From Acholoe squamosa (taxonomy: Eukaryota > Annelida > Polychaeta > Phyllodocida > Polynoidae): a stretch of DNA of 64,000 nt. The stretch is taken from NCBI GenBank assembly GCA_949317995.1, contig OX439048.1:30819495-30883494 (forward strand). Direction: 5' to 3'. This document shows, piece by piece, positions 32,580 to 41,675 of the stretch. Below the pieces are notes generated by a model. It had not been told where the DNA came from. It ran no database searches and saw nothing but the letters and a program-made list of their open reading frames with translations. A program made the position numbers and the translations under genes. Each line of letters starts with the position of its first letter. Positions within the stretch are counted from its first letter, which is position 1.

Positions 32580-34480
32580 TGAAGCACACTGAGAAATTTG
32601 TCCTTGTACCTTATTCAGAATATTATAATTCAAACACATCTTGCACCGCAAAAAAAATCAGAATTGAGCCTCACACAAACACCAACCTCTGATGTAGACA
32701 TTAAAAACAATTTGATGGATAATGTCCATGATGACAACAAAGATTTCAATGTGAATGACTTTGTGTCTTATCTGAAAAGATGTGAGACCACACCTGATCA
32801 CACAGCTTTATGTGAAATATCTTCTTCTTCTTTAGACCCCTCTTTAAAAAGCACTGTAGATACAGCACTCATAGAGCCTAAAAGTAAAAAAAAAACAGTT
32901 ACACATCCACTGCTGAAAATAATTATTATGATCCTTCTAAACCGGGTAGTTTCAGTGGAGTGGATAAAGCTGTGTTAAAAAACAATGGGAAGAGTCAAAA
33001 AGAATTAAAGAAACAGTTCAAGAGTTGGTTAGATCAACAGGAAGCTCATAAGAGGTTTACCACCCCAACCAAAATAAAGGCCTACTCTAGGATAATATCA
33101 CCCAGAATAAATTATATATGGGATGCTGATTTAATGGACCTGCATACACTCTCGCGCTACAGTGAAGGTGTTAAATTTGTTCTGCTTTGTATAGATATTT
33201 TTTCCCATCAAATATACACAGAGAGCCTGAAGAGCAAGAGTGCTGAGGACGTGAGTGCTGGGTTCAATATCATATTTAAAAAGGCTACCCCCCCCCCGAG
33301 TTCTACGGACTCAGGCAGGTAAGGAATTCACAGCTAATAAGGTCCAAGATTTGTTCAAAGAAAACAACATAAAACATTATATGTGACCCATCCTAACAGA
33401 GTGGTACTGAAGTCGCACATTTAGAAGCCTAGATATAGGCTTCTCAAGTGGTATAGTGTCAAAAGTATAAGATTTTTTAAAATTGATATTTTAGCATTTT
33501 TCTAACCTATGGGTAGATATCTTTCAGAATCCTTGCCTACTAAACTGAATTTCAGCCCCAAATGCCTAGAAGACATAGCCATAATTTTCTTGGTTATATA
33601 GAATTACATGGGAATTATATAGGATTCATAAATTATTATATGTTTAAAATGTCAATTATCTCAGTTTAATCGATTTTTAATTCATGCGACTAAATTTACC
33701 GATGGAAGATCCTTAGAGGACCACCTGGTTCAAATATGCAAGTGTTATATACCAAATGAAAGCTCTTGATGAGCTGTAAATGAATATGCCAATAAGTAAA
33801 CATTTTGTATGTGAGACTTCCGTACCATTTTGTAAGGATGGGTCACATATAGCTTATAATGATGGGAAAGCCTCATTTGCTGAACGTTGTATAAGAACTG
33901 TAAAAAAACGTATCACCAAATATCTATTCAGCAAGAAGACATACAAATGGTATAACGTATTACCTAGTATAACTGATTCTAATAACAGAACTGTTCATTC
34001 TAGTTTAGGTGTTGCTCCTATAAATGTCACGTCTTCTAACAGTAAAGAGATTTTTGATTACCAATATAGTCATGTCACTTCAAGAGATTTGAGAAAAAGC
34101 AGAAGAAAGGAAAAAATCAGGTCTGAGGGTGAAAGGTTTACCCCTGGTGAGCAGGTTCGTCTTGCTGTTAAGAAAGGTCCTTTCACTAAAGATTATGAGC
34201 CTAAATGGACTGAGGAGATCTTTGAAGTGGTAAAATCAACTATAAGGGACGGTTTACCAGTTTATTTTTTGAAAGATCTTAAAGGTGAGGAGCTTAAAGG
34301 CTCTTTCTATGGTGTGGAACTTTAGAAAGCTAAACACGACCCTAATAAACATTTTGATATAGATGAAATATTAAAAAAGAGAACAGTAAAAGGTTCCAAA
34401 GAGTATTTTGTCAGCTTCAAGAATTACCCTTCCAAGTTTAATCAGTGGGTTCCCATCAAGAATCTTAAAGACTTGAAATG
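32580..34480 (+). pseudogene. Polinton integrase region with chromodomain, disrupted by a MITE, frameshifts and a nonsense codon
   Basis: The 5' part (from ATG near 32580, KFVLVPYSEYY) is a short Polinton protein that runs through frameshifts at A-runs (about 32648, 32888) to the integrase N-terminus (YYDPSKPGSFSG, about 32928). The catalytic core has IWDADLMDL (first Asp), a frameshift at a C-run near 33290, and LRTQAGKEFTAN, where the second catalytic Asp is replaced by Gln. The 466-bp MITE is at 33382-33847, followed by YNDGKASFAERCIRT (Glu). After VKKGPFTKDYEPKW a TAG at 34323-34325 interrupts, then the chromodomain (FDIDEILKKR, FNQWVPIKNL) ends at 34480. It is dead as an enzyme. The two lowest parts may have been separate genes. 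Confidence 0.85.
33382..33847. mobile_element. 466-bp TA-target MITE, copy 2, inserted in the integrase gene
   Basis: Starts TGTGACCCATCCTAACA and ends TGTAAGGATGGGTCACA, flanked by TA at 33380-33381 and 33848-33849. With the MITE and one TA ignored, the integrase frame runs on without a shift, so the insertion is precise. Inverse of 23038-23503. Confidence 0.95.
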
Positions 34481-35069
34481 AAAGATTTCTATTTGTTTCT
34501 AAATAAAAATGATGATCTCTATTTGAGACCTGACAACAATGGGTCTCTTTTCACTGTTACCCTTCCAGAGCGTGTCAAAGTAGAGAGAGGTAAATGGTCA
34601 TGTGGCTTAGTTGAGTGTTGTGTAGAGATAATTAAAAGGGAAAATAAGACTTATTATATATGTTGTGATGTAGTCAGTTTACAAAGTGAAGGAGGTGCTG
34701 GTCTACCGGTGCTCAGAATGTTTAATACTTCAGATATATCTCTCCCATCACGAATAAGTGTACCTCCTGTAGTACTCCCTGTAGTACCTCCTGTAGTACC
34801 CTTTGGAGAATCTTTCAGTATAGAACACCAGAACCAACCGTGTTCAGAATGTTATTTTCACAAATGTTCAAGGTGCTCTGAGCCTATAGAGTTTGCAAAA
34901 AAAATATGTAAATGTTATCAATTATGAGTATGAACGAACTATTTATATGCCTGTTAGGTATGGTGAGTTTGAGAACATAACTATATTTCTGAAGGGGGAG
35001 AACAAGAACATACCCGTGACCTCTGTGGGGGTAGTCACATGTGTACTTCATTTCATTCCAGATGTGTGA
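34478..35069 (+). pseudogene. Polinton late-gene homolog (FYLFLN...PDN type), one frameshift
   Basis: ATG at 34478 overlaps the integrase stop (ATGA). The first frame encodes DFYLFLNKNDDLYLRPDNN, FTVTLPERVKVE and KWSCGLVE, matching a small protein that many Polintons carry. A central Pro/Val repeat and a Cys-rich stretch (CSECYFHKCSRC) follow. At an A-run near 34900 the frame shifts, after which YERTIYMPVRYGEFENI and TCVLHFIPDV complete the family C-terminus, with a stop at 35067-35069. Its role, probably in the particle, is not established. Confidence 0.7.
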
Positions 35070-35071
35070 GC

Positions 35072-35737
35072 ATGAAGTTAACCCAGCATACTCATAGCCT
35101 TTTATACAATGAGGGTAATCCTAAAAAAGTTGTGAAAATAAGCACTAGATATAGCTCTAGGAAAAACAGGTCGAGTAACATGATTATTTTAAGAGCTGCT
35201 AAAACACACCATCAAGAACCTCCTCCTGTGGCTAAGCCTCCTGTTTTAAGTCCTCATGAGGCTAGTTTAACCCTTTAAGAGCAGGGCAAAAATTGTTGCC
35301 CTGGCTATGGGGACGGCCTCTGAAAAAAGTATAGTTTCTAGAGGACGAGCCTATTTTCAATTCCTATACTAATCCTATATAACTGGCATCGACTATAGTC
35401 AACGCTAGGCCTGCCATGGTGTTGACTATAGTCGATGCTAGGCCTACCATGGTGTCGACTATAGTCGATGCTAGGCCTCAATGGGTTAAAGCAGGCTGAG
35501 TCTGAATTAAAGGAAACAGGATCATCCAGCCATGATAAGGCTGAAAGGAAATCTGAGTCAGTCTCACGTGACATTGGGGTAGACAATACTGTAAAGACTG
35601 AATACCCACCAGTACACAAAGTTAGAACTGAGAAGGACAGTAGGGGTAAAAGGCCTGGAGGAAAGGGGTCTGGAGCTTTATCTAGGAAAAAACCACGAAC
35701 TGTAAAAAAAACTAAACATTTGGATATTTTCAGCTGA
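35072..35737 (+). CDS. Basic Polinton protein split by a TTAA MITE
   Basis: Begins MKLTQHTHSLLYNEG; residues up to SPHEASL precede a MITE at 35271-35485. The frame resumes after it (KQAESELKETGSSSHDKAE) and ends PRTVKKTKHLDIFS at 35737. MITE plus one TTAA is 219 bp, a multiple of three, and removing them leaves one continuous basic, Ser/Lys/Arg-rich protein. In the present sequence the MITE introduces a stop at 35276-35278. The function is unknown; composition suggests nucleic-acid binding. Confidence 0.6.
35271..35485. mobile_element. piggyBac-like MITE with TTAA duplication
   Basis: Flanked by TTAA (35267-35270, 35486-35489), with CCC...GGG ends, both typical of piggyBac non-autonomous elements. 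The interior has three imperfect 33-bp repeats containing CGACTATAGTCGATGCTAGG and CCATGGTGT. Confidence 0.85.
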
Positions 35738-35754
35738 CTTAAATACACATCATC

Positions 35755-36285
35755 ATGGTTTCTATCGCTGAGCGTATAAGGCGGATGTTGAAAGGGCGTA
35801 ATAGGGAGAGGACTCTGACCCGTTTAAACAGCGATCCAGTGTGGCATGACTCCGAGGGGTATATGAGACCTAAGTCATGTCCTACCTCACCTCCACCCTC
35901 TCCAGCCCCGAGACTTCTTCTACATGATGTTCCTGAGACGGATAAGTCAGAAAGGTCAGACAGTGACTCTTTCAATAGGCCTCAAGTTACCAAAAACTCT
36001 CAACCGAAATATTGTAAACTTGAGGCATCTGATACAGCCAGACTACCCCTCTCTTATGACATTTCACATGACCCCTATTATCAGACGACCAAAATCCATG
36101 TTGAGTATTTCTCTGCAGAAACCGAGGACACAGTTGATGAAGTCACTTATGTGGAGATTGATAAAGAGTCTTACTCCGACGGTGGCGCCCCCTGGTGTAC
36201 TAAACTGAAATCACAAGACTGTGAGGGTGCTGAAGGAAGACCCCATAGCACTTCTGGATATACTCTTTTCTATATACATGAATAG
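35755..36285 (+). CDS. Hypothetical protein downstream in the Polinton
   Basis: 176 residues, starting MVSIAERIRRMLKGRNRER, 17 bp after the previous stop. A basic N-terminus, Pro-rich middle (CPTSPPPSPAPRLLL) and acidic second half (TEDTVDEVTYVEIDKE). No domain recognised. Its spacing and strand suggest co-expression with the upstream Polinton genes. Function unknown. Confidence 0.6.
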   Translation: MVSIAERIRRMLKGRNRERTLTRLNSDPVWHDSEGYMRPKSCPTSPPPSPAPRLLLHDVPETDKSERSDSDSFNRPQVTKNSQPKYCKLEASDTARLPLSYDISHDPYYQTTKIHVEYFSAETEDTVDEVTYVEIDKESYSDGGAPWCTKLKSQDCEGAEGRPHSTSGYTLFYIHE

Positions 36286-36362
36286 AACATTTTCAGTGGA
36301 GATGGAATGATTTTAAGCATTCCACTAGATTCCTTATCAAACATTGTTCTTCTCCGTTGGGC

Positions 36363-36364
<2 letters not shown>

Positions 36365-36423
<59 letters not shown>
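36365..36423. repeat. (TA)n microsatellite at the Ngaro-3 insertion point
   Basis: About 30 TA units adjoin the outer end of B2. The opposite side of the element, after the nested transposon, also continues in TA repeats (49794-49804), so Ngaro-3 entered a TA tract. Confidence 0.85.
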
Positions 36424-36428
<5 letters not shown>

Positions 36429-36603
36429 TTATCTCGCTACCAGGGAAAGTTATACCGGTAATAAATAGATAAGCTAACAATAATACTAGGATGTACCGGT
36501 AATAAAAGGTATTAATATAATATACAAGTAATAAATGAACCAACACAGAAACACATGAGTTTGGTGGGTTACTGACCTTGGGGCTATCAGCACCATACAT
36601 GCC
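36424..36603 (-). repeat. Ngaro-3 split repeat B2
   Basis: 180 bp, from ATAAGTTATCTCGCTACC to ACCATACATGCC on the plus strand; repeats 36917-37096. Confidence 0.9.
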
Positions 36604-36705
36604 TTTATTAATAGACAACAATAGAATATTAGTTGACAATAAGCATAGTCAGTAAAATGCATAATATAATAACAATAGTATAGTAACAACAATAGTAGTA
36701 ACAGT

Positions 36706-36910
36706 AAAATTTAAAAATCAAGGAAACACCCAGCGTGGTGTTACCTGTACAGGTGAATCGAGCCAATTGACCGTTACATTGAAAACTCCTCCTTATATAC
36801 TGGAGGAATATTTACCATGACGTCATCGATGACCTCATAGATACCACTCCGCGCTGCAAGTAGTCCCTAACCGTCCGCGGCTAATTATATAAATATACAC
36901 GAGTGTATAT
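36706..36910 (-). repeat. Ngaro-3 split repeat A2 (empty-site copy)
   Basis: 205 bp matching 41078-41282. It continues uninterrupted as GTGTATATAGTTCCATAA, preserving the sequence that the DDE transposon split in A1. Confidence 0.92.
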
Positions 36911-36916
36911 AGTTCC

Positions 36917-37096
36917 ATAAGTTATCTCGCTACCAGGGAAAGTTATACCGGTAATAAATAGATAAGCTAACAATAATACTAGGATGTACTGGTAATAAAA
37001 GGTATTAATATAATATACAAGTAATAAATGAACCAACACAGAAACACATGAGTTTGGTGGGTTACTGACCTTGGGGCTATCAGCACCATACATGCC
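36917..37096 (-). repeat. Ngaro-3 split repeat B1
   Basis: Near-identical to B2, directly downstream of the recombinase gene on the minus strand. Confidence 0.9.
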
Positions 37097-37142
37097 AAAA
37101 ACACATAAAACACGCCAAACACATGTGAAAAACACATACCAA

Positions 37143-38065
37143 TCAACAATGCAATTGAGATTGGCAAAGTCTATCTAACTCCAAAAGTTCATTTTTATGA
37201 TTATGTAAATATGTAAATACAGAATTAGATTTCCAATTAACCTTTTTCTTAATGGAGTCTACACTGAGTCCAGCATCCTTTAACATAGTCGCACCTCCGT
37301 GCCTGATGGAGTGAGTGGAGACTGGACCTTTGATACCAGCACGTAGAGATAAAGATTTTAATCTCGAATTAATATATTGGTATTGTAGAGGAACACCATT
37401 AATATTAAATAATAACTCCTTCACACCCCTACCTGAGCACAATTTTTTCAAGTCTTTACAAGGACACAACATTGAGGTATCGTCCCTACATAAATATATA
37501 TAAAAGGAATGGGTACCAAGCTGGTCCGTTTTAGAAGTTTTAATATGTAGACTAGCATAACTTTTAAATATTTTTACATCACCTACCCTTAGTGTATGGG
37601 GAGAAGATACAACATGTCCTATCCTGAGGACACCTCTAAAACACAGGAGAATAGCTAACCAAAACTTCAAATCAGCCCTGCTGGAAAGATCCAAATATGA
37701 TCTAATACATAACATTTCTACAGGACTCAATGGGTGAATAGCCCTAGTAGGGACAGCAAAATTTCTATCAATACCATCCAACACCTTTTTTAGCATGAAA
37801 TTACAACTATGATCTAAGCCACCCCTAAGCTTCTGATGATACCAAATGTAGGATAAATAGTTCCTCACCGAAGAAGGTTTCATAAATTCAGATAAATATA
37901 CTGCATATGTAGCAGCCTGTGAGGGGGAACAAGGAAATTTAGGTAAATTAAATTTATTACAGAATTTTTTGTACCTGCTAAGTTGTTGTTTCCTTGCTCT
38001 CCTCGTATTCTCTGATACACCCTTCGTTAAAAGACACTCTTTTCTTTTTTGTAACCTTTTCCATT
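37143..38065 (-). CDS. Ngaro-3 tyrosine recombinase
   Basis: The frame is open from 38096 to 37143 on the minus strand. I place the functional start at the AG of a 46-nt intron-like segment (38066), because the methionine at 38096 falls inside it. The N-terminal SAM-like domain has RKQQLSRYKKFCNKF, QAATYAVYLSEFMKP and VRNYLSYIWYHQKL. The catalytic residues lie in LCFRGVLRIGHVV (Arg), STHSIRHGGATML (His-x-x-Arg-His) and SVFTYLHNHKNE (Tyr). No internal stop. The enzyme would recombine circular element DNA into the target. Confidence 0.9.
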
Positions 38066-38111
38066 CTGGAATTAAAGCAGCACATTTTATTTTCATGGAG
38101 AGAAATTATAC
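38066..38111 (-). other. Putative 46-nt intron, Ngaro-3
   Basis: On the minus strand it starts GTATAATTTCTCTCC and ends TTTAATTCCAG, exactly 46 nt, at the same place as in the other two copies. It contains the stop of the upstream frame and the first ATG of the recombinase frame. In this copy the joined codon would be TAA, so splicing alone does not restore the fusion. Confidence 0.55.
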
Positions 38112-39941
38112 ATTTACCAGGCATACAGCCAGGATATTATCTTCTGACTTAATGTATGTAGCGAATATTTCTACATTGTTAATGAAACACAGCCAAAAAA
38201 TCTCTCTTAGCCATTCCATACAAAGTTTGTTCTTAGACCTGCCTGTATTAATCATAGCTAGTACCTGCATATTATCAGTTATACAATGTATTCTTCTGTT
38301 TTCATAACTAGAAATCCAGCGTTTTAGGCCCATCATAACAGGATATAATTCGTATACATTAATATTTCTATGATGGTCTTTAAACCTATCCAAAATTGGA
38401 GGGGAAACAAAATGACCTGAACCTAGGTTGAATTTATCATGAGAAGTCCAGTCACCATATAAATAATCCTTCCCCATCCATGCTCCAAAGCCTTTGATAG
38501 ATGAATCGGAGTACATAGGAGTATTTACCAGATCGTTCAGAATTAATTTTCTACAATTGAAAACTTTACAAAAATCTAACCACCATTGAATGTCTTGGCG
38601 AGTGCAAGCTGATACCCTAATATAACCACCGGGTCTGGCCCGAGCACAGAGATCAAAAATTCGTCTACTAAAGGTTCTACCACCCTTGACCACCTGTGAG
38701 CAGAAAGACATCAGGCCACCTATCCTTTCAAGATTTTTTCTGGAAATAAATTTCTTATTAACATTTTCCATCAAAATATCTTTCATTTTTGTCAATTTAT
38801 CTTCTGGCAAGGATAATTCCAGATTAATAGAGTCTATATTAATACCAAGGAATTTACAGGCTTGTGAAGGATCCGTTACCTTTTCTCTCGATACCACAAA
38901 CCCCATATGCTGAATGCACTCTATGAGGATATTCCTCTGACGTAAACATTCACCATAAGTCTCAGCAATTATGATAAAATCATCTAGATAATTGACCAAC
39001 CTTTTTACACCATAACTCTTGGCCACTTCCACAATAAAATCCGATATTCTATTGAATATATAAGGGGCACATTTAAGTCCAAAGGTCAACCTATTGCTTA
39101 CATAGAAACCTTCACCCTGACCAAAATCCCATTTAAACCCTTGCATATCAGTGTGAGGACCATAAACATTAATGGTTCTATAGGCAGATTTTAAATCTAC
39201 TACGCTCATAAAATCATTTTTATCTAACTGAGCTGTGACCGTACCAATATTATTGTAAGAGAAGGGAGAACTAGTTTCGTCCATATAGTTATTAATGGAA
39301 ACTTTCTCCGGCATACTGCAGTCAGTTATAGGCCTTAGTTTACCATTTGATTTTTCCACACCGCCCAAGGAGTGGATGCATTTAGGTTTGTTTTCAACCT
39401 TGGACACTAGCCCCGCCTCTAACTCCTCTCGCAATATAGTACAAAACTTATTATAGAAGTTTCCTTCAAGAATGGATTTATAATTTCTGCAATCATAAGA
39501 AGTATTGCAATCCGGGTCAACTATCCTGAACCCCTCAACAAAACCTTGCCATAAGAATAGTGCCTCTTTATCATTTATATTAATAACTCCTTTCTGGGTT
39601 AAGAATGGGGCAACTCTGCAAGGCAAAATTTGGGACTTTTTTCCATTGACATAATGAACACAATTGCACACACCATTTATACAGCTATCATACACTTCGA
39701 TGCTAGGTAAATTATCAAATGCAACCGTAAACAGTGGTTTAACCTTGCCCTGTACTGGGCCACTATATGATACATTAATATCATTTTCACATTCAATTTG
39801 TAAATTTGCCACACCGATATCACTAGGGAGGACAAGTTCTACCACTCCAGCATTATCCAAACCAACACCCTGAGCTGGAGCAACGGGTGGAGGTGAACCA
39901 GGCTCTACCAAACCTACTATACATGACTTTGGCATCGACAC
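38106..39941 (-). CDS. Ngaro-3 reverse transcriptase / RNase H
   Basis: 611 codons from 39941. A Cys-rich N-terminal segment (CINGVCNCVHYVNG) precedes RT: GGVEKSNGKLRPITDCSMP, RLTFGLKCAPYIFNRI and the active-site NYLDDFIIIAE (YLDD near residues 318-321). GGLMSFCSQVVKGG and the RNase H region follow (SDSSIKGFGAWMG, RNINVYELYPVMMGLKRW, CITDNMQVLAMI). The last RNase H motif, seen as LADHLSRLNY in Ngaro-2, is replaced by LAVCLVNV and a stop. A small deletion with frameshift therefore removed the end of RNase H. No methyltransferase domain. The upstream start is uncertain because pol may be translated by frameshift or splicing from gag. Confidence 0.9.
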   Translation of the reverse strand: MSMPKSCIVGLVEPGSPPPVAPAQGVGLDNAGVVELVLPSDIGVANLQIECENDINVSYSGPVQGKVKPLFTVAFDNLPSIEVYDSCINGVCNCVHYVNGKKSQILPCRVAPFLTQKGVININDKEALFLWQGFVEGFRIVDPDCNTSYDCRNYKSILEGNFYNKFCTILREELEAGLVSKVENKPKCIHSLGGVEKSNGKLRPITDCSMPEKVSINNYMDETSSPFSYNNIGTVTAQLDKNDFMSVVDLKSAYRTINVYGPHTDMQGFKWDFGQGEGFYVSNRLTFGLKCAPYIFNRISDFIVEVAKSYGVKRLVNYLDDFIIIAETYGECLRQRNILIECIQHMGFVVSREKVTDPSQACKFLGINIDSINLELSLPEDKLTKMKDILMENVNKKFISRKNLERIGGLMSFCSQVVKGGRTFSRRIFDLCARARPGGYIRVSACTRQDIQWWLDFCKVFNCRKLILNDLVNTPMYSDSSIKGFGAWMGKDYLYGDWTSHDKFNLGSGHFVSPPILDRFKDHHRNINVYELYPVMMGLKRWISSYENRRIHCITDNMQVLAMINTGRSKNKLCMEWLREIFWLCFINNVEIFATYIKSEDNILAVCLVNV

Positions 39942-39977
39942 ACTATCACATATAGGAACCTGGCCACCTGTACCATC

Positions 39978-41033
39978 CTAATCAGATTTGTTTACTTGAC
40001 AGTCCACCCTAATGTGGCCCGATTTGGTACATGAACTACACACATGTTTGTACTTGCAAGGATCCCTAGTGCATCCCTCAGCCCTGTTAAAGGCATAACA
40101 TGAATTTGTAGATACCTTAAATTTTCCCGAATTTTTTGACTTAGTTGAATAAGCCCTCTGGGCTTGTACTGTTCCGTCATAAGACAAATGGCGGAGGATA
40201 TCTGAATTTTCAATCATAGCAAAGGCATCTAAACCATCCATATTGGCTCTATCCCTAACGGATTTGTCATATGCAACCAATGCTTTAACTGTGAAAATCT
40301 TTGTGTCAGATTTTTCAACTAACATTTGAAGATGTCTAAGCATGCCTTCTACATCCTCTCCCTCTTTGTAATAATCTATAATGAATTTGATATTGACCAG
40401 TACAAGCTTCTCAATGGTGTCGACTTTATCATGTTTTTTAACGAATTGTTCGTGGTCAAACTCACCAATTTTTTGCTTGGCGTGATGGCGATGAATTGAC
40501 GAGTCCATTGACGACCCTCTTGACGAGCTGGGACTCCTGTGACGAGCGGTATACGATGATTTCGATCTCATTTGACGACCCCTACGTCCTGCTCTGGTCC
40601 ACTCGCTGCCATCTTGGTTGCTATGGACGCTGTCGTTGTCAACGTCCCACTGTAGACCACGCCCCCGTCGCCTTGGTTTCGCGTCTCTCGAATCCTGTTT
40701 GTATACAGATGCATGTGCTCCCGCCGCCCCGCTGTCTGCTCCGCTCAAAGGATTCATCTCGTCCTTACGGGCCCCTTGGCTAGCAATAACGTCACGCAGC
40801 ATTTTCTTTATATCCAACAGGTCTTCCTCCATCAAGTCCAGCCTTGTCTGGTCAGCAGTTTCCTTCTCTCTAGCCTGTGGCGTGTTAGGCTGCAAGGGCT
40901 CCAGACCCCCACATAGAGAAGTTAAACTGCTCGAAGATCCCAAATTGGCCGATTCCCGGCCTGTTTTAGCCGATTTAGCCGATTTTTTCGATGAACATTT
41001 CTTCTTCGCACCTGTCGCAGCTCTTCTCCCCAT
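39978..41033 (-). CDS. gag: Ngaro-3 gag
   Basis: I choose the Met at 41033 (MGRRAATGAKKK) because it aligns with the start of the Ngaro-2 gag; the open frame itself extends upstream to 41138 in the A1 leader. 351 residues: a basic Lys/Arg/Ser-rich N-terminus, a coiled-coil-like stretch (LDLMEEDLLDIKKMLRDVI), a Ser/Arg-rich linker, then the conserved capsid-like part (EKLVLVNIKFIIDYYKEGED, ALVAYDKSVRDRAN, LRHLSYDGTVQAQ). At the C-terminus are a CCCH finger (CYAFNRAEGCTRDPCKYKH) and a zinc knuckle (CSSCTKSGHIRVDC). Intact. pol begins 36 bp after the stop. Confidence 0.88.
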   Translation of the reverse strand: MGRRAATGAKKKCSSKKSAKSAKTGRESANLGSSSSLTSLCGGLEPLQPNTPQAREKETADQTRLDLMEEDLLDIKKMLRDVIASQGARKDEMNPLSGADSGAAGAHASVYKQDSRDAKPRRRGRGLQWDVDNDSVHSNQDGSEWTRAGRRGRQMRSKSSYTARHRSPSSSRGSSMDSSIHRHHAKQKIGEFDHEQFVKKHDKVDTIEKLVLVNIKFIIDYYKEGEDVEGMLRHLQMLVEKSDTKIFTVKALVAYDKSVRDRANMDGLDAFAMIENSDILRHLSYDGTVQAQRAYSTKSKNSGKFKVSTNSCYAFNRAEGCTRDPCKYKHVCSSCTKSGHIRVDCQVNKSD

Positions 41034-41077
41034 GCTTGAGCCGATATCCAAGCAATAATCCGGAAAAAACTGCTTTA

Positions 41078-41282
41078 AAAATTTAAAAATCAAGGAAACA
41101 CCCAGCGTGGTGTTACCTGTACAGGTGAATCGAGCCAATTGACCGTTACATTGAAAACTCCTCCTTATATACTGGAGGAATATTTACCATGACGTCATCG
41201 ATGACCTCATAGATACCACTCCGCGCTGCAAGTAGTCCCTTACCGTCCGCGGCTAATTATATAAATATACACGAGTGTATAT
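41078..41282 (-). repeat. Ngaro-3 split repeat A1, interrupted at its tip
   Basis: Matches A2 (36706-36910) base for base over almost its full length, then meets the inverted repeat of the DDE transposon at 41283. The ATAT at 41279-41282 is repeated at 49785-49788. Confidence 0.93.
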
Positions 41283-41307
41283 GGGTCAGATTTTTGATTT
41301 CTACCCA
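41283..41307 (+). repeat. Left terminal inverted repeat of the DDE transposon
   Basis: GGGTCAGATTTTTGATTTCT then ACCCA; exact inverse of 49760-49784. Confidence 0.95.
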
Positions 41308-41675
41308 ATTGGCATTTTCATGGTTTTACCAGTTTCTATCAGGCCTGGTATAAATCAGCTTAGTCCCAACTTGGCTTTCTTTATGTCATTTGACAGAGGA
41401 CATGTATACCTTTCAGAAAAGTATAACTTTTTGCACCTGGCATGATTATTTCCTGAGATATGGACTCTCAAAGTTGAAAAACACCCTTTTAAACCACTTT
41501 TTTGGTCATTTTTCTAACTTTGGATGCATGCAGGGAGTCCAAAAGTAATGCTATGATCACTATTTAAATTTTATTTTTTCGTTCTGGGTGTTAGTTGAGA
41601 AAATAATTCTGGTTGATGGTCAGGTAGGTGGGTTTTGTCAATCCCTGATGCCTTTTAATGGAATAGATCAACGAT

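Larger units (their letters stand above)
30449..36364 (+). mobile_element. Polinton/Maverick element, partial and decayed
   Basis: Polintons are large self-synthesising, virus-like DNA elements. This segment holds, all on the plus strand, a membrane protein gene, an A32-type packaging ATPase, a retrovirus-like integrase with chromodomain, and several small genes. No protein-primed DNA polymerase B, protease or capsid gene is visible, so the element is incomplete here. Its 3' side is interrupted by a TA run and the Ngaro-3 insertion. Terminal inverted repeats were not found. Genes carry nonsense codons, frameshifts at homopolymers and two MITEs. Confidence 0.85.
36424..41282 (-). mobile_element. 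Ngaro-type retrotransposon 3, best preserved copy
   Basis: Minus-strand order: A1 (41282-41078), gag, RT/RNase H, tyrosine recombinase, B1 (37096-36917), A2 (36910-36706), B2 (36603-36424). A is 205 bp and B 180 bp, near-identical within pairs. The outer tip of A1 is separated from the rest by the 8.5-kb transposon at 41283-49784; the remaining tip AGTTCCATA lies at 49789-49797. gag and recombinase are open throughout, but the RNase H end is altered, so activity is doubtful. Confidence 0.93.

Noticed and set aside
13130-41282. Calling the three retroelements DIRS1/PAT-type
   Set aside because: Gene order is gag, RT/RNase H, recombinase, with no methyltransferase, and split direct repeats rather than inverted repeats, so Ngaro fits better.
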